Positions 44,705 through 54,899 of a stretch of DNA of 64,000 bases are shown here, in pieces; within the stretch, counting starts at the first letter, position 1, and each line of letters starts with the position of its first letter. The notes under the pieces were generated by a model. The model ran no database searches, was not told where the DNA came from, and saw only the letters and a program-made list of their open reading frames with translations. Source of the DNA: Litsea cubeba (taxonomy: Eukaryota > Streptophyta > Magnoliopsida > Laurales > Lauraceae); contig WHSA01000890.1 in assembly GCA_012931725.1 (NCBI GenBank), positions 186,001 to 250,000 on the forward strand, written 5' to 3'. A program made the translations under genes and the position numbers.

Positions 44705-45599
44705 GCTTTTAGGTAGCCATTTAGGAGGGTTTATGAGCCTTGATTGTCATAAAGCTACATAAAGGGAGGAGTTACAAAATTGAATTGTTTATTTTGTAAC
44801 TCCTTTTTCTTGGCTTCTGATTGGCCGGAGGAGATTGAGGGCATTTAATCGCCTTTAATCGCCATGATGGGAGGAGTTTCATGGGTTAAATGCCATGAAT
44901 CTCTTGACTTGTAACTCCCGAATGCTTGCTTCTGATTGGGCCGTCCAAAGAAATGGATTAATGACTGTAATAAAGTTAGTCAATTAATCACATTAAGTGG
45001 TCGCCGAGCAGCTGAAGAGTCGCGGGCCGTGCCACGTCTTTTGGAATTCTTCTGTCGATGATCATCGATGGATCTTCATGTAGATCGACATCAGATGACC
45101 ATATAATTTCAGGTGTTTGTTGCCAACAGCGGGTCGGTGCCATCTGTCCTGTCGATTTCTCGATCGGTCGGGTAGAAAGCACACTTTTTTTGGTTGACCG
45201 GGTGGCGATCAATATTGTCTTCGATACTTTTGATGATTGACCCGTGTTTTGGACGGATGTCAGAGGACTTGGTGTCTCAAAAGCATGAATTTTGGAAAGT
45301 ACCAGAGGCTGGGCTCTTCGAATCGCGAAAAAACGGCGAAAACCGGGGTTTCCGGGGCCTTCCCGGCGACCCCGGGTTCCAAGGTCGCCGGCGACCCTGG
45401 CTCAGGTCGCAGGGGTCTGCGACCCTGGGGGGTTTCCCCCCTTTCGTGTCCCGTTTTGTGTCCGTTTTTGCTGTTTTTCGATTCTTTTTTCTTCTGTACT
45501 TTTCCTTGACATTTTGACCATTTATTGGCCTAATTTCTTTGTAGGAAACCTGATGAGAATCCTTGCATTGTATTTTGCAAAGTTTCCAATTTCCTGAGA

Positions 45600-46330
45600 A
45601 AGCCGAAGACTTTGTCGCGCAGAGCTGCCGATTTTCCGTCAGAAGCTGAAAACTGGGTCAAACGATGTCGGAATGACCTAAAATTTTGTGTGAAGCCTCC
45701 TGAACAATAAATAAGACCAACCATAGGCTTTTTTTTGAGTTTTGAAGCCGTTTGGGGTCCTATCACCAGTAGACTTGCTTTTTGTCGCGATGAAGATGTC
45801 GCGGTTTGATGTGCGGTCAACCGATGTCCGATTGACTTGAAATTTGACAGGGAACCTATTGGAGTCATTTTAAGATGATCCATAGACTCTGTCTTGGAAA
45901 CCATGGTCCCGGAGAGCTTTGCCGCCGAGAGGCCTGATTTGGCTTCCGAGCGTCAAACTATGGTCAAATGTTGTGGAAATGACCTGAAATTTGACGTGTA
46001 GCCCTTTATAAGCATTTTGAAGCCGTCCATGTGCTCTATCTGATGAGTAATGGCCTCGGTGGTTCTCGCCGCCGAGAGGCTTGATTTAGCTGTTCGAGGG
46101 TTGATGTAGGGTCAAACGTTGTCGGTTTGACTCGGAACTTGACGTGGAGCCTCTTGGAAGTATTTTGAGACTATCCATCGGCCCTGATCGAAGATTTGGT
46201 GTCTCCGATGCTTTTGTCGTCGAGAGCTCCTTTTCGGCTGTTTGAGAAGCGAAGTTAGGCCAAATGATTTTGAAATGGCCCGAAACTTCTTGTATACTCC
46301 TCTTTTGGCTGTCTTGAAGAATCTTGCAGT
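45600..46330 (-). repeat. About 150-bp degenerate tandem repeats in the Tat LTR U3
   Basis: Five diverged units, each with a GCCGAGAGG-like start, a GGTCAAACGATGTCGG-like middle and a TGACCTGAAATTTGAC-like part, begin at about 45617, 45783, 45920, 46069 and 46217. They lie upstream of the TATA box with respect to transcription, the usual position of LTR enhancer repeats. Confidence 0.75.
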
Positions 46331-46450
46331 TTTTGTTTGATTCTGACAAGATTTGATTTTTGGAAGCAGCATTGCCTATTTATGGCAGGTTGTGACTTCA
46401 TGTAGCTCTTTGGATCTTGAAGAGGCAAAGTGACATTTTTGGTGTCAACA

Positions 46451-46464
46451 AATGCCCCCTCGAG
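46451..46464 (-). promoter_or_regulatory. Polypurine tract of the Tat element
   Basis: The minus strand reads CTCGAGGGGGCATT directly before the LTR start TGTTGACACC. Confidence 0.8.
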
Positions 46465-46679
46465 GTACAGCGACGAGTTGCTTAACTTTTGTAGTCGATG
46501 TGCCTCGAAGAGATTTTCGAAGGAGAGCCTGTGACTTGACCAAGGGTCTTTGAGCAGTCTTTCTTTTTGGTATTTGTAGCCTTTTGAGCTTCCAGGGGAA
46601 TTTTATGGTAGTGAAGGGATCACGTACCATCTCGAGGCAAAGTTTTGAAGATGACATCAGGGATGTGGATTTGGGTTTT

Positions 46680-46915
46680 GACCTTGTGACCTAACAGGCT
46701 ATATGTGGCAGGTTAGGGGGTCGGGTTTGGTTTTGATCGTGTGACCCAACAAGCTGTATGTGGAATGTTGGGGGATCAATTTTGGTTTTGATCTTGTGAC
46801 CTAACAGGCTGTATGTGGCAAGTTAGGGGATCAGGTTTTGGTTTTTGGTTTTGGTCTTATGACCTAACAGGCTGTATGTGGCAAGTTAGGGGACCAGGAT
46901 TTGGTTTGATTTTTG
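46680..46915. repeat. Tandem repeat with CCTAAC/GTTAGG hairpins (Tat 3' region)
   Basis: Four units of about 55-63 bp. Each has an arm pair around 16 bases (GGCTGTATGTGGCA-like): CCTAAC 46690-46695 / GTTAGG 46712-46717; CCCAAC 46745-46750 / GTTGGG 46767-46772; CCTAAC 46800-46805 / GTTAGG 46822-46827; CCTAAC 46863-46868 / GTTAGG 46885-46890. The second unit has changed both arms together. Confidence 0.88.
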
Positions 46916-47478
46916 TGGAATGTCAATTTCAAGATTTTGGCTCAATTTGGTAGATGAGGCTGGATGGTTTGATTTTTGGAAGCTCATGGGGCTTGGAATT
47001 TTCTTTTGTATGGTCTAATCAACTCAAAAGAGGGATGGAACCATTTTTGTATGCTCTTGGTAAGAGGGATTTCTCTTTGACTAAAAGCCCAAAAATTTTT
47101 TTTTTTTTTTTTTTGTGTGCCTAGGAGGTCAAACCTGGCTCATATGGGCTAACCCATGGGACCTTAAGCTTTTGAAATGGCTTAGATCTCATATGGTGTC
47201 ATTTTTGTAAAGAATATCCAAAATATCTCATTTGGATAGAGAATATCTAAGAATATCTTTACTTGGAGAGAATCTCTCATGATCCCTTTATTTTGGGATA
47301 GAATATCTCAAGATATCTTTCTTTTGGGAAAGAATCCGTCATAGATTTCTTTTTGGGAGAAAATCCTTCAAGATATCTTTCTTTTGGGAAAGAATCTTGC
47401 TAATCTCTTTCTTTTGGTAAGGTTACTAATTAGTAACACTTACCTCTTTCTTCTTTCCATCTTTGGTTTGCTCTCCTC
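46916..47478 (+). repeat. Upstream region of the antisense gene with AGAATATCT-type repeats
   Basis: No coding sequence. From about 47205 to 47415 a degenerate unit of 35-45 bp recurs (AGAATATCTCAAGATATC, TTTCTTTTGGGAAAGAATC). Lying just before the TATA box of the antisense gene, it may be its promoter region; that is inference from position. Confidence 0.6.
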
Positions 47479-47486
47479 TATAAAAG
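47479..47486 (+). promoter_or_regulatory. TATA box of the Tat antisense gene
   Basis: TATAAAAG in CTCCTCTATAAAAGCAAGG stands about 130 bp before the ATG at 47608, on the strand opposite gag-pol. Confidence 0.65.
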
Positions 47487-47607
47487 CAAGGAGAAGGTTG
47501 GATCTCTTGCTCTTATTACTTTCTTTTGCAATAATCTCAAGAGGGCTTCAAGACCAAGAGTTCTTCTTCTTCAAGATCTTCAAGATTTTTCTTCTTCTTC
47601 TCCATCA

Positions 47608-50600
47608 ATGGCTTCAAGTAAGTTCCCCTTTTTTTTTTCAAGAAAACTCCATTGTAGGAAAAATAAAGTTCTTTCTTTTTTTTTTTTGGTTTCTTTCTTT
47701 TCTTTTCTTCTTTTTTTTTCTCATGTTTTTGTTGTTTTTTTTTTTTGTTTGTGGGCCGTACGGACAGATCCGTACGGATCTGGCCGTACGGCCACGTGGC
47801 CTGTGGGCCAGCCCTCTCTTTTTTTTTCTTCTTCTTTTTTTTTCTTCTCTTCTTTTTTTTTTCTTTCCCTCCCCTTTTTTTTTTAGAGAGTTTCTTTTCT
47901 TTCTTTTTTTTTTTTTTCTTTCCCTTCTCTTTTTTTTTTTAGAGAAAGTTTCTTTTCTTTTCTTTTTTGTTCTCTTTCCCCTCTTTTTTTTTTGAGAAAG
48001 TTTCTTTTCTTTTTTTTTTTTTTGCTCATCATGATAATGCATTTTTTTTTCGCAAACCAAGATGTTCATGCATGCATTCAATTTGTAAATTAAATTTGTA
48101 GCATGATGTGATAGCATACCTGAAAGTTTTCGCAAATTTGGGAATTTGGAGCTCGCAGTAATGTTGAGCCCTTCCTGATTTTGCGGAGACTTTGAGGTTT
48201 CGAAAGTTTGGAGTTTCGGAGCTCGCAGCGATGTTGAGCCCATCTTCAATCTTTCTTATTTCTTTCGGGATAGTTCCTGTTCTTCGGAATTGCCCCGTCA
48301 TCATGTCAAAATTTCGCCAGAATTTTTTTAGCGAGATTCTGTCATTTTGATGTTTGATCTTTTTCTTTTCCATCCTTTTCAGGTGGTTCCTTCAGAGCGA
48401 ACAAGGGTAAAGAGCCTGCTACAAGCGTACCTCGTCGATCTTCTAGATCTTCTAATCCGGCCGTTCAGCAGGCTTTTGAGAAGGTCCAGTATGTTGAGAG
48501 AAATCTGGAAGAGTGCGACTCCCTCAACAGAGATGAGATGAGGCAGCGACTGATCACTCTCAAGGGAGAGGAATTCTATAAGATCATGGTAAGCAGTCGT
48601 CCATGGGTGATGGAAGATCAGAGCGTTTTGCCCAAGCCTACCTTCTTCTTTGGTGATGCAGTCCCTGATGACATGACATGCCAGAGGAGATGTTTTCAGT
48701 TTTCTTCACAGCAGATGGTGAGAAGAAGACTGTTGCTACCCGGTCGACGTTTGATCGCACCGTCTCGATTCTGAGCCTTGCCCCCACGTGCCCTAAGAGG
48801 GAAGATCCCCCAAGCTGGGTGAGAAGGACAAATGTAACCAAGACCGGGGTTTTTGTTGGCGGTTCTCCTGGATATATGGAGAGGTCGCCTGTTGACATGG
48901 ACCTGTTGATGCCATCCAGCGGCTACCAGGGCTCTGATTATCCGTCGGTCGATTTGAGACCGGTGGGCCTTGGTATTTCAGTGGTGACGGCAGCAATTGG
49001 ATCAACCTTTTCGACTTCGAGGCCGTTTCAATGCCGACTCCGAATGGAAGTCGTGGACTGATCGCGTCCTGCTGATTGGTGGCGCCGTTTTGAAGGAAGC
49101 CGGGATTTTTGATGCGGTCCGCGCCTTTAGGGAGACCGTGATCTTTTCCGACGAGGCCTTCATGGCTATGCTGGAGTCATTCCTCCCACAAACCAATACC
49201 TTCGTTGTGACGAATGGTGAGATTGGTTTTTCTTTGAAGGAGCTGAGCGCCATTACTGGATTGCCCATCCTCGGCAAACTCTATGAGGAGTTTATGCCGA
49301 TTGACAGCGTCCTCGAGGGGCAGTCTTAGGAGTTCAGGCTTCTATACTTTCAGCTCGTCGCCTTTTATGATTTTCTGAAGGAGAAGGGGGGTTTGAAAGT
49401 TAGATCCAGCAGTTGGAAGAGTTTTAGCTCTTCATTCCCCAACTTTTTTGATAGCAGGGAGTCTTCTGATAGCGTGACCCAGGAAGCCGGAGCTCAGGAT
49501 CCAAAGAAGATCTTGGCCATGCAAGAAGAGTTGAGAGATTTCTGTGCAAGTACAAACGCCATATGTCCTGATATTGCACTGCGGAGAGATCTCGCTGTTT
49601 ACCTCACTTATTGGCTTGGTGAGGCTGTTTTTGCTGGAGGAGATGGAACGCACATCAGGCCGCATTGTATTTTCCCGGCTTGTCAGATGGCGTTTGGAGA
49701 GCAGCTTGCTTTGGTGCCAGCTCTTTACTCCTACTTGTGTACCGAACTGCAGGCTGCTGCTTTTTTGGTTCGGCTTGGGCTTCCCATGAATAGGGTATTT
49801 TCAGCCCATATCTTTTATTCGTGGTATGTATACCACTGTCCTGGCTTCCATCGGCTGGGTGCTGCTCAGGATGATGATCCTCTGATGATTCGACTGGCTA
49901 AGGGCAAAGCCGTGTCCGAATCACTTTTGTTTGCCCGCATGAGGATCCGACGGTTCAGGGACGTCGAGATGGGGCAGTCTTCAGTGAAGCTTTCTCCGGA
50001 GTTGCGGAAGAAGGCTTTTGATTTTGGTGCCTCCCGAGACTCTACCAGGGCGGGGTCGGGAAGGCATTATTCCTTGACAAATGCAGAGAGAGAGTGGCTT
50101 TTAAGCATACGTGTCGGCACGATGGTGTACCGCAGACATCTTTTCGTCGATATCCAGCCGTATGTACCCTCTCGCTTTGCTTTGCAGCTGGGCTTTTCTC
50201 AAGGCGTTGTTGGAGCGCCTTCAAGCATGGTGAAGCGCTTTGGAGGTTTACAGGACGGGAGAAATGCATGGGCTTTCTATAGTGCTGAAGACACTACAGC
50301 CATGATTTCTTATCCTGTGTTGCTGACTTCCCGGACTGCCGGCTTTGCGAAGTGGTTCGCGGAGAGCTTTTCGGCATATCGGGGGCTTTCCAAGAAGGAG
50401 CTTGATGTGAAGCTGGCATCTGGAAAGGGCCTTGGAAAGTCGGATGGCATCCGGCGAGAGGAAGTTTGGGCCTTCCTTTCTGGAGAGAAGCACAAGATAG
50501 GATTTCTCGGTGACCAGGGCGTCATTGGTTCTGAAGCTGTTCGAGAGATACCTGATGAGGCTTTGGAGCAGCTAGAACAGGAGGAAGCTGAACTTGGCGC

Positions 50601-52289
50601 TTGGATGCAAGCGGTACAGAGGCAAGCTTTCGTGGAGTCTACTGGCAAGAGTAGACCATCCAGTGAGGAGTCAAGTGGGAAACCTGACTCTGACAGCGGA
50701 GCAGGTTCTTCTAAGAAGCGAACCCGCCGGAGTAAGAGGGGGAGGAGTCATCATCGCAGCAAGGGGCAGCATGAGGTCTCTCCTGACTTGGAAGTTCCTC
50801 TTACTATCGATGAGGATGTGCCAGTGGATGCTGACGAGCCTCCAGAGAAGAGAAGTCGAGAAGAAGAGACCGTCGGTTGAAGGTATAATTCTTCCTTTTT
50901 CTCTTTCCATTTATTTTCATGGGATTTTTTCCATGTTCTGATTTGCTTCTCGTTTTCCTGCTTTTCTTCTTTTTTTTTTTAGCAGAGGAAGACTTGGTGA
51001 TGCCTGAGGTCCCAACCGATGAGGTGGTGATGGATCCTGTTGAGGCACCTGAAGAAGAACCGAGGGACTCTGGAGTAAATCCAGAATCTCCAATTGGTAC
51101 GACTTCTTTTGCTCTCTTTTTTTTTTTTGAGTTTGTGACTTGGTTTGCTAACATTTTTTTTTGTCAGCTGACTTGCCACAGGGTTCTGATGACTTTGAAC
51201 CATCGATGGACGCAAATGTTGATGATGCTTCCGATGAGTTCATGGAGGAAGAAAGTGTTCCGCCAGTCGTCGAAGAAGGTATTTTGTAGTTATAACCCTG
51301 ATAATGATTTTCAAACAGGATTATATTCATACCTTTTTGTGTTTCTTTTGGTAGGTTTTGAAGTGACAGAGGAGGGTCCGTCGCTTCCAGAGCAAGGGAT
51401 GCCAGAGGTTAATCCAGAGGTAGAGACTCCTGGGACCAGTTATGACAATGTTGAGGAGATTCCTCGCGCTGAGATTCCTTCCCGAGCAGGAGCAGCTTCA
51501 ACTGGAAAGAGTTCTTTTGTTACTCTTTCAACAGATGATGACATGAGCAGCCGACCAACGGAGTTGGGCGAATCTTCAGCTGGGCCATCTCTTCTTTTGG
51601 CGAAGAAGGTGGTGGTGCGAGTTCTGAGCTCTTGGATTGAGACTCTCTTTTCTGGGCACTTAGAAGCCGGATTTAGCATGATCTAGCATGGGCGTGAGAT
51701 TCTCGGTGATGCTGAAGAAGCTGGTCTGGATGTCACATATGCCAGGGCGATCGTTAATAGGATCATTGAGCTGGGTGACAAGTGGTTTGAGACCATGGGT
51801 TTTCCTGACGATCAATTCTTCAAGGAGATGTTCTTGGACCCTGCGGATAAGGCTCAATCTGACCTGGATGAGGCTACAGAAAGCAAGAAGCAGGCAGTCC
51901 GAGAGAGGAACTTAGAAGAGATAACCATCATTAGGCTGACACATGACCTTAACATCCTTGATAGGGAGGTCGATGAGGCCAGGAAACGTCTTGAGCATCT
52001 GCAGGCACAAGTCGCTGCCAAGTGGACTGAAATAACAGAGGCTCGTGAAAGGGAGACTGCTCCGATTCATCGAGTTGCGGATGCCATTCGAGTTCTCAAA
52101 AGGAAGTCTGATGAGGACAAATAATGGAAAACCACTCGAGGGAAGCTTCCCAGTGCAAAAGAAGGGTTACAGCCCACCCCAGCATCTCATGGCAGGTTCC
52201 TGAAGAAGCGTGCCTTGGAATCCTTGACGGATGAGGCCAAAAGCTTGCTTAAGGAGCTGAACTCTTGGCTGGAGACCATTTTTGATTGA
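47608..52289 (+). pseudogene. Antisense extra gene of the Tat element, plant-mobile-domain-like, five exons, decayed
   Basis: Proposed exons: 47608-47617, 48383-50882, about 50983-51096, 51168-51278, 51355-52289, with GT...AG introns and very pyrimidine-rich acceptors. Exon 1 is only ATGGCTTCAA; the frame continues across a 765-bp T-rich intron. Exon 2 holds a long segment (about 49100-50600) with the pattern of the plant mobile domain / aminotransferase-like family: SFLPQTNTFVVTNGEIGFSL, ITGLPILGKLYEEF, then a helix-rich part with LTYWLGEAVFAGGDG. The last exon has a coiled-coil-like stretch (about 51855-52060). Damage: a 5-bp tandem duplication near 48672 shifts the frame, a second shift near 49010 returns it, and in-frame stops stand at 49327, about 51684 and 52122. 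The stop at 50878 lies just before a donor and may be another small shift. Extra antisense ORFs are known in Tat elements; their function is unknown. Confidence 0.78.
47618..48382 (+). other. T-rich first intron of the antisense gene
   Basis: GTAAGT donor at 47618, TTTTCAG acceptor at 48382. Long T and TTC runs (47630-48025) produce false lysine-rich ORFs on the other strand. A G/C-rich island of short inverted repeats (CGTACGGACAGATCCGTACG) sits at about 47758-47790. Confidence 0.65.
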
Positions 52290-52619
52290 GCTCCTGTATA
52301 TTTTTTATAACAAAAAACTATCCTTCTTTCTCTTTTTTTTTTTTGGTACCACTTGTATTTTTTTTTTGTACTCTTTTTTTTTGTAGTGCTTGTGAACACT
52401 TTCTTTTTTTGGTACCACATTTATTTTTTGGTACTCTTTTTTTTTGTTATCCCTACGCTCACTTGAATCTTTTGTGATAAAAGTAATTGCTAAATGGGAT
52501 GCTCTTTTTTTTTGTTATCCCTACGCTCACTTGAATCTTTTTGTGATAAAAGTAATTGCTAAATGGGATTTGATCAAAAGGTTGTCATTTTATGAAAATC
52601 TTTTGTCAAGTGATTGTTT
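52290..52619. repeat. T-rich spacer with a 65-bp direct duplication
   Basis: After the antisense gene's stop come long T runs and two copies of a unit containing GTTATCCCTACGCTCACTTG at about 52447 and 52517. No coding potential is visible. Confidence 0.7.
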
Positions 52620-53055
52620 TTGGCATGAAAGCCAGGTTTTTGTTTGTGGCATGGAAGCCAATTTTGGCATGAGAGCCAGCTTTTCTTGTGGCATTGATAG
52701 CTAGTTTTTTTTGTTGTGGCATCTATAGCCAATTTTGGTGGCATGATAGCCAGTTTGTTTTGTGGCATCTATAGCCGATTTTGTTTTGGTGGCATTGATA
52801 GCCGGTTGTTTTGATGGCATTGATAGCCGATTTTGGTGGCATTGATAGCCTGTTTTGTTTTGGTGGCATTGATAGCCGGGTTTTTTTTTTTTTTTTTGAA
52901 ATCCAAGTTTTTTTTTTGTTTGTGGCATTGATAGCGGTTTTTGTTTTGGTGGCATTGATAGCCGGTTTGTGGCATTTATAGCCTGTTTGTGGCATTTATA
53001 GCCTGTTTGTGGCATTTATAGCCTGTTTTGATGGCATTTATAGCCGGTTTGGTTT
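52620..53055. repeat. Array of about 18 GGC...GCC short dyads (Tat element)
   Basis: GGCATTGATAGCC, GGCATCTATAGCC, GGCATTTATAGCC, GGCATGAAAGCC and similar motifs recur every 20-40 bp. The GGC and GCC ends are kept in nearly all while the middle varies in sequence and length (6-7 bases). T-rich spacers separate them. The same motif is in the LTR at 44100-44187. Confidence 0.88.
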
Positions 53056-53064
53056 TCAAAAAAT

Positions 53065-53524
53065 GCAAGTATCGACTAAAAGTCGCCTCCCTGCTGAATG
53101 TTCTTGCAAGTATCGATGGAATGTCGCATCCTTGCTCATTCGGTTGCGAGTATCGATGGAATGTCGCATCCTCGCGGATTTGGGTGCAAGTATCGATGGA
53201 ATGTCGCATCCTTGCTTTTCAAAATTTTTGTTTGCGGGTACTGACTTGATGTCGTTTCCCCATGATTTTTGAAATTTGTGGTTTTCTCGAACCTTTGGGT
53301 TATGGATATCAACTGAAATGTTGCGTCTCCACAGTTTTTTAGTTTTTTTTTTTTTTTGAACCTTTGAAATTTGGGTTGTGGATATCAACTGAAATGTTGC
53401 GTTTCCACGGTTTTGGATTTTGCAAGTATCGACGAAATGTCGCTTCCCTGCGATTTTGGAAGTGTCGAACGTGGTTCGCTTGCTTCCGATTTGTGCGAGT
53501 ATCGACTAAGCGTCGCTTCCTCGC
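53065..53524. repeat. Array of about ten two-stem hairpins with covarying arms (Tat element)
   Basis: Each unit of about 30 bp is outer arm (5), spacer (2-3), inner arm (3-5), short loop, inner arm, spacer, outer arm. Units: 53065-53094, 53106-53135, 53146-53175, 53186-53215, about 53233-53262, about 53311-53333, 53378-53408, 53422-53451, 53458-53487, 53495-53524. Outer pairs include GCAAG/CTTGC, GCGAG/CTCGC, GTGGA/TCCAC, GGAAG/CTTCC. Inner pairs include CGAC/GTCG, CAAC/GTTG, CGAAC/GTTCG. The array lies between the integrase stop and the end of the antisense gene. Confidence 0.88.
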
Positions 53525-53891
53525 GGTTTTTGAAAAACCATTTTTTTTTGTTTTAAAGACACGAGGGTCATAAGTTTTGACCTAAAACCATTTTGGCGGT
53601 AAAAGGCATGGTGGACTAGGGTGGAAATCCCTGAATCCGAATTTTGTTTTAAACCATGAATTTTGGGTTCAAGGGTTGAAAATTTTGGTCAAGTTAGGGA
53701 AAGGTTCCTAAACTTGGATTTTTATATATATTTTTTTTAACAATGAAACGATGAAAGTAAGCATTGTTTTAGATTTCTAGAAATTTCAACATTTGATATG
53801 AAAATTCTAAAAAAGGGTGGGTTTAGCGAGCGTGTACCTGGAAACCGGTTTTGGCCATACAGGCATTGCTCTTACCCAGTTTGGTAAGTCT
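53525..53891. other. Spacer after the Tat integrase, nothing recognised
   Basis: About 370 bp with no repeat or ORF of note between the hairpin array and the integrase stop codon. Confidence 0.5.
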
Positions 53892-54899
53892 TCAAGGGTA
53901 GTACCGCTTTAAGAACTTGCCGTTGATGGGCAGCATACATCTGTCACCTTCCATGTTTAGGAGTGCGTATGTGCCATTGGAGAAAACTTTGTCGATGACG
54001 TAGGGTCCCTCCCATTTTGGCTCAAATTTGCCTTTGGACTTGTAAGCGAAGACCATTGGTCTTTTTACCGCAAGAACCAAGTCATTCTTTTTGTAGGCGC
54101 GTTGCCTGACCTTTTTATCGAAAGATCCTGACATACGTGCTTGGTAAAGTTCAATGCTTTGTTGAGCTTCGAGCCGTCTCTCATCGAGATTGTCCAGCTC
54201 ATGGAGCCGCAATTTGACATTGCTTTCTTGAGTCATGTCATTTTGCAAGGATACCCTCAAGGAAGGAATTTGTACTTCCAAGGGCATGACAGCTTCGCAT
54301 CCATAGACCAAGGAGAATGGTGTGCTATGGGTTGGTCCTCGAACGGTGGTTCGATAGGCCCACAAAGCTTCAGACATTTTGTCGCTCCAGTCTCTTTTGT
54401 GATTAGAGACCATTTTTTTGAGGATTTTGCAGAGTGTCTTGTTGAAAGCTTCTGCTAACCCGTTTGCTGCCGGATTGTATGGAGTCGAAGGACAGCTTTG
54501 GATTTTGTATTTGTCGCAGAACCTGTAGAATCGATGATCCCGGAACTGTGGTCCGTTATCATGGACGAATCTTTTGGGTATGCCGAAACGACAAATGATG
54601 TTGGTGCGTAGGAACTGAAGGACTGATGAGGTCTTCATTTCGTTAAACGCAAATGCTTCTGACCACTTGGAGAAAGTAATCCGTAGCGGCGAAGATGAAG
54701 CGATGACCTTTGCTTGAAGGGGGAGAAATAGGACCTATGATGTCCATACCCCAGGCTTCGAAAGGCCATGAGATCGCTGTAGGATGCAGCCATTCTGGAG
54801 GCATGTGAATGTAATCTCCATGAACTTGGCATTATTGGCAGCGCTTAGCAAATTGCATTGCGTCAGCTACCATGGTAGGCCAGTAATATCCTAACCTTT
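53892..54899 (-). pseudogene. Tat integrase
   Basis: The minus strand carries the integrase core: GMDIIGP (first D) in one frame at about 54735, then, after a frameshift near 54640, HDNGPQF (second D) and LAEAFNK (E) in the frame 54638-53892. The C-terminal part (LVYGCEAVMPLEV, FEPKWEGPYVIDKVFSNGTY) is the usual Ty3/Gypsy integrase end. The frame stops at 53892. An in-frame TAA-like break near 54835 lies in the linker from RNase H. It would insert the element DNA if intact. Confidence 0.88.

Larger units (their letters stand above)
43827..46450 (-). repeat. 3' LTR of the Tat element
   Basis: The inner end is firm: on the minus strand TGTTGACACC starts at 46450 directly after a polypurine tract, a typical Tat/Ogre LTR start. 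The outer end near 43827 is inferred. Features inside: a minus-strand TATA box (44697-44704), a 10-bp-stem G/C hairpin (44517-44542), short ATAGCC-type repeats (44100-44187), G/C palindromes (45383-45441) and about 150-bp repeats (45600-46330). Confidence 0.75.

Noticed and set aside
47638..48249. 203-codon lysine-rich minus-strand ORF and 203-codon phenylalanine-rich plus-strand ORF
   Set aside because: Both are translations of long T/TTC runs in the first intron of the antisense gene; composition explains them completely.
53009..53388. ORFs of 73-110 codons with repeated RWNVASL-type and MECRILA-type peptides
   Set aside because: They are frames through the hairpin array. Conservation is in base pairing, not in any one reading frame.
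52620..53524. CRISPR-like array
   Set aside because: Plant nuclear context, imperfect repeats, very short irregular spacers and no cas genes.
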